DNA of 61,813 bases from an uncultured Clostridia bacterium (GCA_947598205.1 CANQFB010000008.1:1-61813); one strand, 5' to 3'. Counted from the stretch's first letter, positions 25,986-33,956 are shown. Program-made: numbers and translations. The notes: generated by a model from the letters alone, not told the origin.

Positions 25986-26604
25986 GGGCATCGGGAAGGC
26001 CATCGCGGAGAAGTTCTTATCTTGCGGACATGAGGTGATAGGTTTGGACATGGTACCCCCGTCCATCGTCTCGCCGCAGTATTCACATGTGCAGACGGAC
26101 GTCTTCTCGGGCGAGCTTCCCGAACTTTCGGGCGTTGAGATCCTCATCAATAATGCAGGCGTGCAAAACTCCGGGCGCGACATCGAAGTCAATCTCAAAG
26201 GGGCGATACGCGTCACAGAAAAATACGCCTTCCAGCGCAAAATAAAGAGCGTCCTCTTCATCGCCTCGTCGAGCGCGCGCACAGGGGCGGAATTCCCCGA
26301 ATACGCCGCGAGCAAGGGCGGGCTTGTCGCCTATATGAAGAACGTCGCCCTGCGCATCTCGGCCTTCGGCGCGACGGCGAACAGCCTCTCCCCCGGCGGG
26401 GTGAGGACGCACCTCAACGACCATGTGATGCAGGATGAAAGGCTGTGGGCGCAGATCATGGCGGAGACCCTTCTCCCCAAGTGGGCGGAGCCCGAAGAGA
26501 TTGCCGAATGGGCATATTTCGTGACGGTCGTCAACCGCTCGATGACCGCGCAGGACATTCTCATCGACAACGGCGAAGCGGCAAAATCAAACTTTATTTG
26601 GTGA
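25957..26604 (+). CDS. Short-chain dehydrogenase/reductase
   Basis: A 215-residue Rossmann oxidoreductase. Motifs are the cofactor loop TGSSKGIG (residues 6-13), NNAG near 66, the catalytic Ser in IASSSARTG, and YAASK. It is about 30 residues shorter than a classical SDR. It overlaps the transporter gene by 29 bp, with GGGAGG as ribosome site, so it is probably under the same preQ1 control. That link is unexpected, and its substrate is unknown. Confidence 0.88.
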   Translation: MKVLITGSSKGIGKAIAEKFLSCGHEVIGLDMVPPSIVSPQYSHVQTDVFSGELPELSGVEILINNAGVQNSGRDIEVNLKGAIRVTEKYAFQRKIKSVLFIASSSARTGAEFPEYAASKGGLVAYMKNVALRISAFGATANSLSPGGVRTHLNDHVMQDERLWAQIMAETLLPKWAEPEEIAEWAYFVTVVNRSMTAQDILIDNGEAAKSNFIW

Positions 26605-26612
26605 GCAGTCCG

Positions 26613-26922
26613 AAAGCCCTCCCCCTTCCCAAGGGGGAGGGCGTCGCATTTGCGACGGGTGGGGGTTAATCCTACTCCTCATTCCGAGCCCGCTCCGCGG
26701 GCGAGAGAATCCCCTCATACGCAGTCCAAACGCTTCTTAATCACGTCATGCTGAGCGGAGTCGAAGCATCACCTTATTATTGTGGTCACCCTTCGACTAG
26801 GCTCAGGGTGACGATTTGGGAAGCGTCGCCCCTCTCCGAAGAATCCCCAATACACAGTCCTTGGCAAACCTGTCATTCCGAGCCCGCTTCGCGGGCGAGA
26901 GAATCCCCTCATACGAAGTCCG
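26613..26922. repeat. Mosaic of dispersed intergenic repeats
   Basis: From left to right: a CCCTCCCCC/GGGGGAGGG hairpin with a GTCGCATTTGCGAC inner stem; a GTCATTCCGAG...GAGAATCCCC unit (26679-26728); a CCCTTCGACTAGGCTCAGGG unit (about 26790-26812); and a second GTCATTCCGAG unit (26873-26912). The same families occur at 1-398, 30769-31032, 44735-44990, 49935-50050, 51309-51370 and 56735-56935. No gene is visible in 26605-26999. Confidence 0.85.
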
Positions 26923-26953
26923 AAAAGGGCAACCGCAACGGCTGCCCTTTTTT
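26923..26953 (+). terminator. Rho-independent terminator
   Basis: Stem AAAAGGGCA (26923-26931)/TGCCCTTTT (26943-26951) with inner CCG/CGG, then T-rich. It probably ends the transporter-SDR unit. Confidence 0.75.
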
Positions 26954-26999
26954 CTGCATTTATTTGCTTCCCCTGCGCAAACTAAGAGTGGAGGCAAAT

Positions 27000-27434
27000 A
27001 TGATCGAACACGATACCATAGAACTTTTACGCGAATGCGACGCGGGCATCCAAATGGGGATTTCCGCAATCGACGAAGTGAAGGACCACGCACAGAGCGC
27101 CGATTTTGCGGCCATGCTCGACGACTATCAGCGCGAATACGCCCTGCTACAGAACGAAATTCAGGGTATTCTGCATTCCTACCGCGACGAGGGCAAGGAC
27201 CCCAGCCCCCTTGCGCAGGGGATGGCGTGGCTCAAGACCAACTTCATGATGGCGGTGAAGGAGACGGACGAAGAGATCGCCTCCCTCCTCACGGACGGCT
27301 GTGACATGGGGATCAAATCTTTGAATAAGTATTTGAACGACTACGCCGCCGCGGACGAGCGCGCGAAGGATCTCACCCGCCGCCTCATCGAACTGCAAAA
27401 CCGCCAGCTCAAAGAACTCGCCAAATATTTGTAA
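27000..27434 (+). CDS. Small four-helix (ferritin-like, DUF2383-like) protein
   Basis: 144 residues, cytoplasmic, no signal. It is predicted almost wholly helical, with four segments of about 30 residues rich in Glu/Asp and Ala; MIEHDTIELLRECDAGIQMG opens the first. Acidic residues and His near residues 4 and 30 could bind metal, but a full di-iron EXXH set is not evident. The architecture resembles DUF2383/PA2169-like domains. TGGAGGC precedes the ATG. It stands alone between repeat regions. Its function is unknown. Confidence 0.75.
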   Translation: MIEHDTIELLRECDAGIQMGISAIDEVKDHAQSADFAAMLDDYQREYALLQNEIQGILHSYRDEGKDPSPLAQGMAWLKTNFMMAVKETDEEIASLLTDGCDMGIKSLNKYLNDYAAADERAKDLTRRLIELQNRQLKELAKYL

Positions 27435-27554
27435 GGAAACAATGCTGACAAGCGAAACCCCCTCCTCGGGGAGGGGGAATAAAAGGGGGTGGGGTGTACA
27501 ATTGGTCCACCTTGCTACTTCGACGCATTATCGGACCGCAAATATGGGATTTAC
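27435..27554. repeat. Short GC-rich palindromic repeat
   Basis: CCCCCTCCTCGGGGAGGGGG lies near 27460 and is followed by GGGGGTGGGG. It belongs to the CCCTCCCCC/GGGGGAGGG family. It fills the gap between converging genes and may act as a terminator. Confidence 0.55.
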
Positions 27555-28415
27555 CTATTCTTCCGGCCCGCCCTCTTCATCAAAGCGATGCTTGATGCCC
27601 GATTTATCCTTATAGGCGATGACGGCGGAAAGGTTCACGTTCTCCACGCTCTTGAAGATATTCTGCTCCACCTGCGGGAGCTCTTTTTTTAAGGTGCGGA
27701 TGAGCTTCTTCACCCGCTGGCGTTTGGAGTCCTTCTCCCCCTCCGCCGCATCCGCGGTGAACTTGCACGCACACCGCAGAAAGTTGAGGCCGTACGCCTC
27801 CTTCCACGCGATAATATCCCTCTCGCGCACGAGGTACATGGGCCTTATGAGTTCCATCCCCTCGAAGTTAGCGCTCTTGAGTTTGGGAAGCATCGTCTGC
27901 ACCTGCCCCGCATAGAGCATCCCCATGAGAATGGTCTCGATGACGTCGTCGAAGTGATGCCCGAGGGCGATCTTGTTGCACCCGAGCCTCTGCGCCATAT
28001 TATAGAGGTGCCCCCGCCGCATGCGCGCGCAGAGATAGCAGGGGGAATTTTCGATATGGACGACATTTTCAAAAATATCCGTCTCAAAGATTGTGACGGG
28101 AACATCGAGAAGCGCGGCGTTTTTTTCGATGAGAACGCGGTTTTCGGGGGCATAACCGGGGTCCATCACGAGAAATTTAAGCTCGAATGGGAATTTGTTG
28201 TGCCGTTTGAGCTCCTGAAAGAGCTTGGCCATGAGGAAGCTATCCTTCCCGCCCGAGATGCACACGGCGATCTTATCGTTGGGCTCGACCAAGTGATAGG
28301 TGGCGATCGCCTTCGCAAACGGCTTGAAGAGCCGCCGCGAAAACGTGGTGCGGATGCCCTCTTCGACCTCTTTTCTGATACCCATGTCCGAAGTCAAGGC
28401 TTCATTTTCCATCAT
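27555..28415 (-). CDS. TtcA-family tRNA 2-thiolation ATP pyrophosphatase
   Basis: 286 residues, cytoplasmic. The PP-loop is SGGKDSF (about residue 54), with the CXXC cluster motif in PCYLCARMRRG (near 125) and a further Cys pair in RCACKF. GHHFDDVIET is typical of the family. Members activate a tRNA base with ATP and use an Fe-S cluster for thiolation; C32 is the target in proteobacteria, but the Firmicutes target is not established here. The gene overlaps the tcdA stop by 4 bp, so they are co-expressed. Confidence 0.88.
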   Translation of the reverse strand: MMENEALTSDMGIRKEVEEGIRTTFSRRLFKPFAKAIATYHLVEPNDKIAVCISGGKDSFLMAKLFQELKRHNKFPFELKFLVMDPGYAPENRVLIEKNAALLDVPVTIFETDIFENVVHIENSPCYLCARMRRGHLYNMAQRLGCNKIALGHHFDDVIETILMGMLYAGQVQTMLPKLKSANFEGMELIRPMYLVRERDIIAWKEAYGLNFLRCACKFTADAAEGEKDSKRQRVKKLIRTLKKELPQVEQNIFKSVENVNLSAVIAYKDKSGIKHRFDEEGGPEE

Positions 28416-29125
28416 TCTTTCCTCCCGATGAGGTCTTTTACGACCTCGCCTGCGAGGATGAGCCCCGCGACGGAGGGCACAAAGGAGAGGCTTCCCGGCG
28501 TCTCCCGTTTTCCGCTCTTCTCCTCGGAGGGAAGGGGGCGAATGGGCTCTTCCTTGGAATAGACGACCTTCAGCTTTTTCACGCCCAACCTTTTGAGCTC
28601 ATGGCGCATCGTGCGGGCAAGCGGGCAGACGGACGTCGAAAAAATGTCTGCGACCTCGAACATGGTAGGGTCTGATTTGTTCCCCGCCCCCATACAGCTG
28701 ATGGCAGACGTCCCCGCCGCCTCGGCGTTTTGGGCGATGGCGAGCTTCCCCGCGACCGTATCGATCGCGTCGACGATATAGTCATAATTATGAAAGTCGA
28801 ACGCCCCCGCCGTCTCGGGAAGATAAAACGCCTTATAGGTCTGCACGTCGCATTCGGGGAAGATCTCAAGAATGCGCTCACGGACGACGTCCACCTTATA
28901 TCTTCCCAGCGTCTTCATTGTCGCATGAAGCTGGCGGTTGAGGTTGGTCAGGGTGAAGACGTCGTGATCGACGAGGGCGATCGACCCCACCCCCGCGCGT
29001 GCGAGGGCTTCGGCGCAATAGCCGCCCACGCCGCCCAGTCCGAAGAGGATGACGCGGCTGTTTTTCAGCCTTTCCACCCCCTCTTTGCCGATGAGAAGTT
29101 CCTCTCTCGAAAATTCATGTTCCAT
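28412..29125 (-). CDS. tcdA: tRNA threonylcarbamoyladenosine dehydratase
   Basis: TcdA cyclises t6A37 of tRNAs to ct6A in an ATP-dependent reaction. The 237-residue E1-like protein carries the adenylation motif GLGGVGGYCAEALAR (about residue 30), DHDVFTLTNLNRQ, VDAIDTVAGK, and the conserved Cys region SCMGAGNKSDP. SVCPLARTMRHELK and PSVAGLILA complete the family pattern. TATAAT ends 6 nt before the ATG at 29125 and there is no ribosome site, so a leaderless mRNA is predicted; another ATG at 29131 would lie upstream of +1. It is coupled to the TtcA-like gene. Confidence 0.92.
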   Translation of the reverse strand: MEHEFSREELLIGKEGVERLKNSRVILFGLGGVGGYCAEALARAGVGSIALVDHDVFTLTNLNRQLHATMKTLGRYKVDVVRERILEIFPECDVQTYKAFYLPETAGAFDFHNYDYIVDAIDTVAGKLAIAQNAEAAGTSAISCMGAGNKSDPTMFEVADIFSTSVCPLARTMRHELKRLGVKKLKVVYSKEEPIRPLPSEEKSGKRETPGSLSFVPSVAGLILAGEVVKDLIGRKE

Positions 29126-29131
29126 AGCCAT

Positions 29132-29161
29132 ATTATAAAGGTTCTTCGGGTGCAAAGTCAA
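29132..29161 (-). promoter_or_regulatory. Promoter placing +1 on the tcdA ATG
   Basis: Minus strand: TTGACT (29161-29156), 18 bp, TATAAT (29137-29132), then 6 nt and the ATG. It lies directly after the Nudix stop codon. Confidence 0.82.
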
Positions 29162-29163
29162 CC

Positions 29164-29553
29164 CTATGCGCCCGCGTCGCGCTTGATCTTTTCGAGGATC
29201 TCCCCGTCGGCGGGACAGAAGGCAAAGCCGTCTATCTCCGAGGGCGCGATCCAACGCATTTCGGTGTGCTCGAGAAGTTGCGGTTCGCCCTCCTCGACGG
29301 CGGCCTCAAAGAGGGTGAGGTGCACCGTGAGGTCGGGATAGGCGTGGGTCACTTCGCAGTAGACTTTTTCGACCTTCACGCCGATCGCAAGTTCCTCGCG
29401 GCACTCGCGGCGAAGCGCTTCTTGCTTGCTCTCGCCCGCCTCGACCTTCCCGCCGACGAATTCCCACAAATTTCCCCGCGCCTTATGCGGCGGCCTTCGG
29501 CAGATGAGAAATTTCCCCTTCCGCCAAATGAGCGCCGCAACCACTTCCACCAT
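29164..29553 (-). CDS. MutT-like Nudix hydrolase
   Basis: 129 residues. The Nudix box is present in order: GGKVEAGESKQEALRRECREE (about residues 35-55) with the catalytic REXXEE-type REC-REE ending. Flanking RRPPHKARGNLWEFVG and WIAPSEIDGF are typical of (deoxy)nucleoside triphosphate pyrophosphohydrolases that clean 8-oxo-dGTP. I chose the ATG at 29553 (ribosome site AAAGGAG) over an upstream frame extension that overlaps the promoter at 29585-29613. Confidence 0.9.
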   Translation of the reverse strand: MVEVVAALIWRKGKFLICRRPPHKARGNLWEFVGGKVEAGESKQEALRRECREELAIGVKVEKVYCEVTHAYPDLTVHLTLFEAAVEEGEPQLLEHTEMRWIAPSEIDGFAFCPADGEILEKIKRDAGA

Positions 29554-29584
29554 ATCGTATCGCTCCTTTAAGATCTGTTCTTTG

Positions 29585-29613
29585 ATTTTACCATATTTTG
29601 TGCGAAAAAGCAA
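29585..29613 (-). promoter_or_regulatory. Sigma-A promoter of the Nudix gene
   Basis: Minus strand: TTGCTT (29613-29608), 17 bp, TAAAAT (29590-29585). Confidence 0.75.
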
Positions 29614-29632
29614 GTCCGCACCGCTTCTACGA

Positions 29633-29670
29633 TAAAACGCGGCGCACTGCTTCGAGAGCAGGGCGCCGCG
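29633..29670 (-). terminator. Terminator of the ferritin gene
   Basis: Stem CGCGGCGC (29638-29645)/GCGCCGCG (29663-29670) with inner CTGC/GCAG; minus-strand TTTTATC follows. An outer ACGATAAA...TTTATCGT pair (about 29629 and 29701) brackets it and a copy of the ACATGGTA motif. Confidence 0.8.
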
Positions 29671-29724
29671 CGATCTTCTGTTTCAGACATGGTATGCCCG
29701 TTTATCGTATGAAGATGATTTCTA

Positions 29725-30243
29725 TCACATCGCAGGGCCCGTCGCCGAGGGCGCATAGACGCGGCCGAGAAGTTCTTGGTTGAGCGCATAGAGCCCCTTC
29801 GCATCGCACCCGAAGAGCTTCATCTTCTTGATGAGATCGTCTGCATTCGTCTCCTCTTCGCCCTGTTCTTTGATGAACCAATCCAAGAACTGCATCGTCT
29901 TGTAGTCCTTCTGCGCAAACGCCTCATGGTAGATGGCGGTGATAAGGGAAGTCACATACCGCTCGTGTTCGAGCCCCGCTTCAAGGGGAGACATGTGATT
30001 TGCAAAAGTTTTGTCAGGCTTTGCGATGGCGGCAAACGTCACCTTCTCGCCGCTATTGAGAAGATACCTTCTGATCATAAAGGCGTGGTCGCGCTCCTCC
30101 TGCGCCTGCACTTCGTACCAATGGGCGAAGCCGTCGAGCCCTTCATCGGCATAATAGTTGGCGAAGTCGAGATAGAGATAGGCCGAATAAAGTTCCTTGT
30201 TGACCTGATCGTTCAGAAGCTCCGCGATCTTCTTGTTTAACAT
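29725..30243 (-). CDS. ftnA: Non-haem ferritin
   Basis: A 172-residue iron-storage protein. Ferroxidase ligands are visible: Glu17 in NKELYSAYLY, Glu49/Glu50 and His53 in QEERDHA, Glu94 in GLEHER, and Gln127 with Glu residues in FIKEQGEEE. Length and helical pattern match bacterial FtnA. A GGAGG ribosome site and a promoter with palindromic -35 TTGCAA (30304-30309) lie upstream. No Fur-like box was evident. Confidence 0.95.
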   Translation of the reverse strand: MLNKKIAELLNDQVNKELYSAYLYLDFANYYADEGLDGFAHWYEVQAQEERDHAFMIRRYLLNSGEKVTFAAIAKPDKTFANHMSPLEAGLEHERYVTSLITAIYHEAFAQKDYKTMQFLDWFIKEQGEEETNADDLIKKMKLFGCDAKGLYALNQELLGRVYAPSATGPAM

Positions 30244-30280
30244 AAAATTGCCTCCTTATTCACTACAAATTTCGGCTAAT

Positions 30281-30309
30281 ATTATACCACCCCTTCCCCG
30301 CGATTGCAA
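30281..30309 (-). promoter_or_regulatory. Sigma-A promoter of ferritin
   Basis: Minus strand: TTGCAA (30309-30304), 17 bp, TATAAT (30286-30281). Confidence 0.85.
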
Positions 30310-30340
30310 CTTTTTCAAGATAATTTTCACGAGTTGTGCA

Positions 30341-30366
30341 AAAAATAAGACGGGTAAAGCCCGTCT
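30341..30366 (-). terminator. Terminator of the 84-residue ORF
   Basis: Stem AGACGGG (30348-30354)/CCCGTCT (30360-30366); minus strand continues TATTTTTTG. Confidence 0.85.
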
Positions 30367-30376
30367 CATTTCATTT

Positions 30377-30631
30377 TTACATAACTACGTAGACGCCCTC
30401 CCCATCTTCTATCCGCTTGAAGAGGGTGGGATTGCTTCTGCTTCTGTGTTCGTTCGTCTCGCCCTGCGCAAAATCAGAGACGCAATATCCGTGAAGGTTG
30501 CCGTCACGCATGAGGACGCGTGCGCCTTCGTCAATTTCCGCTTTGGTAAGCGTCTCCCCGTGGTGCGCGTTTGCAAACTCCGCAAATGCCGCCGTTACCT
30601 GCGCGATATAAGTGTCTTTTGCTGTTCTCAT
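30377..30631 (-). CDS. Small hypothetical protein
   Basis: 84 residues, cytoplasmic, no recognised domain. The N-terminal half is helical (MRTAKDTYIAQVTAAFAEF); the rest is mixed, with NLHGYCVSDF near the middle and VYVVM at the end. It is clearly a gene: AAAGGAG ribosome site, near-perfect promoter at 30696-30724 and its own terminator. The frame continues upstream through the promoter, so the ATG at 30631 is the start. Confidence 0.8.
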   Translation of the reverse strand: MRTAKDTYIAQVTAAFAEFANAHHGETLTKAEIDEGARVLMRDGNLHGYCVSDFAQGETNEHRSRSNPTLFKRIEDGEGVYVVM

Positions 30632-30695
30632 AGTTTTATCTCCTTTAACTTTATTTTCGGACGGGGGTGTTTTACTGCCCGCGAACCTTGGCAAA

Positions 30696-30724
30696 ATTAT
30701 ACAAAAAGAATCGTTTTTTGTCAA
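30696..30724 (-). promoter_or_regulatory. Consensus sigma-A promoter
   Basis: Minus strand: TTGACA (30724-30719), 17 bp, TATAAT (30701-30696). Confidence 0.9.
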
Positions 30725-30768
30725 TACAATAAGTGCCTTTTATAAGAAATCCGTTTTGCTCCTCGTGG

Positions 30769-31032
30769 CATGCGGTGACCCTTCGACAAGCTCAGGGTGA
30801 CGTAATGAAATGCGGTGACCCTTCGACAGGCTCAGGGTGACGTGATTGAAGCAACGCCCCGCGTTTTAATTCGTCATGTTGCCCCGCGCGCATTTTGATT
30901 GCACGAAGCGCGGCACGAGCGCTCTGTGCGAAGTAGCGAAGTCGAAACATCACCTTATACTGCGGTAGCCCTTCGACAGGCTCAGGGTGACGTAATGAAA
31001 TGCGGTAGCCCTTCGGCAAGCTCATGGTGACG
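30769..31032. repeat. Repeat cluster: four CCCTTCGAC units plus a GGCACGAG core
   Basis: CCCTTCGACARGCTCAGGG-type units lie at about 30780, 30819, 30970 and 31010, in two pairs with about 39-bp spacing. Between the pairs lies a dispersed core (30878-30935, GCCCCGCGCG...GGCACGAG...GAAGTA). No gene is visible in 30732-31097. Confidence 0.85.
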
Positions 31033-31097
31033 TGAATGAAATGCGGCAAAAGGCTTCCCCCGCGTGCGGGGGGAAGCTGTCACCTTTTCCTTACTTA

Positions 31098-32825
31098 TTA
31101 AACTTCTTTTTTCCAGACGACGGGCGTTTTGTCGTCCGCGTCGTAGTGCCAATAGTCGCCCTCATTCTCTTCGGGCATGGGGTCTGCGTAGTAATAGACC
31201 CTTGCGTCTCTCAATATGCTATTGCTATCATCAATTTGAATGTTGCCCCATGCCTGTTCATCGCCCTTGAAGTAAACCGCTTCAAACACGGTGCAACCCT
31301 TGAAGGCGTCGTCGCATATATATGTGATTTCGCTCGGAAGGATAACGTATTTCAAGGAAGTACAGCCTTCAAATAAATTAAATTCGATTCTAGTTACCCC
31401 GTTTGGAATTTCCAAATGCTCCAAAGCTGTGCAACCGTAAAAAGCAGTGTTTCCTATCGTTGTTACATTCGGCATTTCTACGGTTGTCAAAGAAGTGCAA
31501 CCGTGAAAAGCAGAGCTTCCTATCGTAGTTACATTCGGCATTTCTACGGCCATCAAAGAGGTGCAATCGTAAAAAGCCTGCTGGTCAATACTTGTTACAT
31601 TCGGCATTTCCACGGTCGTCAAAGAAGTGCAACCGTAAAAAGCACACCATCCGATCGTCGTCACCTGCGGCATTTCCACGGTCGTCAAAGAAGGGCAACC
31701 GCTAAAAGCATACCTATAAATACTTGTTACATTTGGCATTTCCACGGTCGTCAAAGAAGTGCAACCGCTAAAAGCACCTTCCCCCATTTCCGTCACCTTG
31801 CTCGGGATCTGAATGCTTTGCAACTGCTGGCAATATGCAAATGCGTAATTACGTATCTCCGTTATGTTCTCGGGAAGGTGCGCGAGTTTGAATTGATAGT
31901 CTAAATAATCTCCCCTAAACGCATTTTCCGCAATGACCGTGACGGGTTTTTCCTCGTGAACGGCGGGAATGAACAGCTCCTCGGTTTCTTTATTCATCGT
32001 TCCCGCAGACACACGGTATTCCTGCTGATTGTTGATGAGGGTGTAGGCAAGGCCGATCGTCTCATAGACGGCGTTCACCGTCATGTCTTGCGTGATATTG
32101 CTGAAATCGGTCGTGTCCCACGCGCCGCTGTTGCCGATCTTCTCGGGAACTTCGGGGACTTCGAGAACGGCCTGCCCCTTGAAGGCATATCGAACAAGAT
32201 CCTCTTCCCCGACCGCCTTGAATGTGACGGTGAAGAGTTCGAGATTGTCTGATATGAGATCGTCTACCCAATCCTTTTCCGTGCCTTGATAGAAGGGATA
32301 GTACTTCATGAACAGCTCATACGTGGAAAGCCCGTCTTCCCCGTCTTGTCCGTCGACGCCGTCTTGTCCGTCTTTTCCGTCGGCACCGTCCTCGCCTTTC
32401 TGACCTTGCGCACCCGTGTCGCCCGTGTCTCCTTTCTCGCCCTTCAACCAGTCGAGGAAGTCGCTCTCCGAGCCGCTGTGACCGTTTTCAAGCCAAATGT
32501 CATAGGCACTCTTTCCGTCTTGACCATCCGCGCCGTCCTGTCCGTCTTTCCCGTCCTTGCCGTCGGAACCGTCCTTGCCGTCCTTGCCGTCTTTGCCGTC
32601 CTTCCCACGAATGCTTTCGAGCCATTCCTCATAGGAGAGAACGTCGTCCCCTGCGGCGGTCGCATAGGCGACATACTTCTCGTATATCTCCTGTTGCGAC
32701 GAAGTCTCGCCGCTTCCCGTGTCGCCCGTGTTTGTTTCCGCCTCGCCGCACGCACAGAAAAGCGCGAGGCAGAGGCACACTACAAGCGATAAAACCATGC
32801 CGATCAAAAACCCTTTCTTCTTCAT
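31098..32825 (-). CDS. Surface lipoprotein with collagen-like and BspA-type LRR domains
   Basis: 575 residues. The signal peptide ends in LFCACG, a plausible lipobox. Residues about 73-105 and 128-160 are Gly-X-Y collagen-like repeats (GKDGKDGKDG, GEKGDTGDTG), separated by a YDIWLENGHSG-type spacer. A linker with one InlB-like beta repeat follows. Residues about 280-520 are LRR_5/BspA repeats with the period CTSLTTVEMPNVTSI. The C-terminus (YWHYDADDKTPVVWKKEV) is shared in style with the LRR protein at 54076. Likely role: adhesion or surface recognition. AAAGGAG and a consensus promoter support the start. Confidence 0.88.
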   Translation of the reverse strand: MKKKGFLIGMVLSLVVCLCLALFCACGEAETNTGDTGSGETSSQQEIYEKYVAYATAAGDDVLSYEEWLESIRGKDGKDGKDGKDGSDGKDGKDGQDGADGQDGKSAYDIWLENGHSGSESDFLDWLKGEKGDTGDTGAQGQKGEDGADGKDGQDGVDGQDGEDGLSTYELFMKYYPFYQGTEKDWVDDLISDNLELFTVTFKAVGEEDLVRYAFKGQAVLEVPEVPEKIGNSGAWDTTDFSNITQDMTVNAVYETIGLAYTLINNQQEYRVSAGTMNKETEELFIPAVHEEKPVTVIAENAFRGDYLDYQFKLAHLPENITEIRNYAFAYCQQLQSIQIPSKVTEMGEGAFSGCTSLTTVEMPNVTSIYRYAFSGCPSLTTVEMPQVTTIGWCAFYGCTSLTTVEMPNVTSIDQQAFYDCTSLMAVEMPNVTTIGSSAFHGCTSLTTVEMPNVTTIGNTAFYGCTALEHLEIPNGVTRIEFNLFEGCTSLKYVILPSEITYICDDAFKGCTVFEAVYFKGDEQAWGNIQIDDSNSILRDARVYYYADPMPEENEGDYWHYDADDKTPVVWKKEV

Positions 32826-32858
32826 ATAAAATCTCCTTTAGGGTGATATACATGGTGC

Positions 32859-32887
32859 ATTATACACCCACCACGGGAGAATGTCAA
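32859..32887 (-). promoter_or_regulatory. Consensus promoter of the LRR lipoprotein
   Basis: Minus strand: TTGACA (32887-32882), 17 bp, TATAAT (32864-32859). Confidence 0.9.
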
Positions 32888-33018
32888 TATTTTACCAAGA
32901 AATATGTTTATCAATCCATAAAAAATGGACATACTACACCATGTTGCCAAGTGCAGTCACCCCATGCCTGTGCGGTCGATATTTTATAATAAAGGTATCA
33001 ACGCGCAGGGGGTTTTGT

Positions 33019-33384
33019 ATGGAGAAAGCGGACATCATCGCAAGGATAGGCTACATTCGTGTGCGGGCGAAACTCACGCAGAAGGCGCTCTCTTTCGCGA
33101 TCGGGATGAACCCGAACTATATCAACCGTTTGGAGAGCAAGAAGGACTTCTTGCCGAGCCTCGAAGTGCTCCTCAAAATCATCGAAGCGTGCCGCTCCAC
33201 CCCCGAGGAGTTCTTTTACCATGATATTACGCAGTATGAAAAGGACAGGGAACTCTCCGAAAAAATCGAAAATCTCCCCGCCCACGTAAAGGAATTTGTT
33301 TTAAGTTACGACCCCGAACTCATGGATATGTTCACCCGCCTCAACGAGAAATTCCTGCGCCTCAAAAAAAACATTCCCGAATGA
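33019..33384 (+). CDS. XRE-family transcriptional regulator
   Basis: 121 residues. An N-terminal helix-turn-helix (about 8-62: IGYIRVRAKLTQKALSFAIG, then NPNYINRLESKKDFLPSLEV) is followed by a short helical tail that ends LRLKKNIPE. Residues DLxxLLKIIEACRSTPEEFF are typical of XRE regulators. A TATAAT at 32985-32990 could serve it, with a poor -35. It diverges from the LRR lipoprotein gene and may control it (inference). Confidence 0.88.
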   Translation: MEKADIIARIGYIRVRAKLTQKALSFAIGMNPNYINRLESKKDFLPSLEVLLKIIEACRSTPEEFFYHDITQYEKDRELSEKIENLPAHVKEFVLSYDPELMDMFTRLNEKFLRLKKNIPE

Positions 33385-33385
33385 C

Positions 33386-33421
33386 AAAGAAATCGCGAGG
33401 GTATTTCCTCGCGATTTCTTT
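33386..33421. terminator. Terminator after the XRE gene
   Basis: A 15-bp perfect stem (33386-33400 with 33407-33421), loop GTATTT, with A/T-rich ends. It separates the XRE gene from the converging toxin gene. Confidence 0.88.
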
Positions 33422-33429
33422 TAACGCAT

Positions 33430-33696
33430 TTAATATTTCTTCAAGATATCGTGATGCCCCACGTCAACGAGGATGATCATGGTGTCGCCTTCGTAGTACC
33501 AAATAATTCGGATATTCATGTTGACACTACACTCAAACAGGTCATTCGTTCCCTGTATGCGTTTCGTTCGCAGGGACGGGTGCAGAGGATTTTCTGCGAG
33601 AATTGTAAGTTTTTTACGAAGTTGCTTCTTTTCGGTTTCCGTCAGGTCAAAGTAGTGCTTCTGAAATCTATCGGTAAAAGTGATTTGAAATGCCAT
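33430..33696 (-). CDS. RelE/ParE-superfamily toxin
   Basis: 88 residues starting MAFQITFTDRFQKHYFDLTE. The RelE-like fold is suggested by KKQLRKKLTILAENPLHPSL, the basic strand RTKRIQGTND, the sheet MNIRIIWYYEGDTMIILVDV and the terminal GHHDILKKY. Such toxins cleave mRNA in the ribosome. Its ATG shares one base with the antitoxin stop, so it is the second gene of a type II pair. Confidence 0.87.
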   Translation of the reverse strand: MAFQITFTDRFQKHYFDLTETEKKQLRKKLTILAENPLHPSLRTKRIQGTNDLFECSVNMNIRIIWYYEGDTMIILVDVGHHDILKKY

Positions 33697-33956
33697 CACT
33701 TGCCCTCCAACTTGTCGAACAGGGAATCGATCGAACTGAAAACGGGCTGCTTGCCGCTGTCGATATCCGCCTTCACACCGTCGATCTCGCGCCGAAGTTC
33801 TGCAACATAATCTCTCGGATAAACCGTCACAGGCATAAGGCAAATCATCCCGTCTTTTGAGAAGACCTCAAGTTTATCCCCTTCCTCTAAGCCGAGCCCC
33901 GTTACAATCTCTTTGGGAATGGTGATCTGAGATTTCCCTCTGAGTTCCGCTAACAT
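33696..33956 (-). CDS. AbrB/MazE-type antitoxin
   Basis: 86 residues. The N-terminal SpoVT/AbrB swapped-hairpin DNA-binding domain is evident in LRGKSQITIPKEIVTGLGLE followed by GDKLEVF. The acidic C-terminal tail (SSIDSLFDKLEGK) is the likely toxin-binding part. AGGAGGTGA lies just before the ATG, and the palindrome at 33975-34001 is the likely autoregulatory operator. The pairing of an AbrB-type antitoxin with a RelE-type toxin is a known mixed combination. Confidence 0.88.
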   Translation of the reverse strand: MLAELRGKSQITIPKEIVTGLGLEEGDKLEVFSKDGMICLMPVTVYPRDYVAELRREIDGVKADIDSGKQPVFSSIDSLFDKLEGK

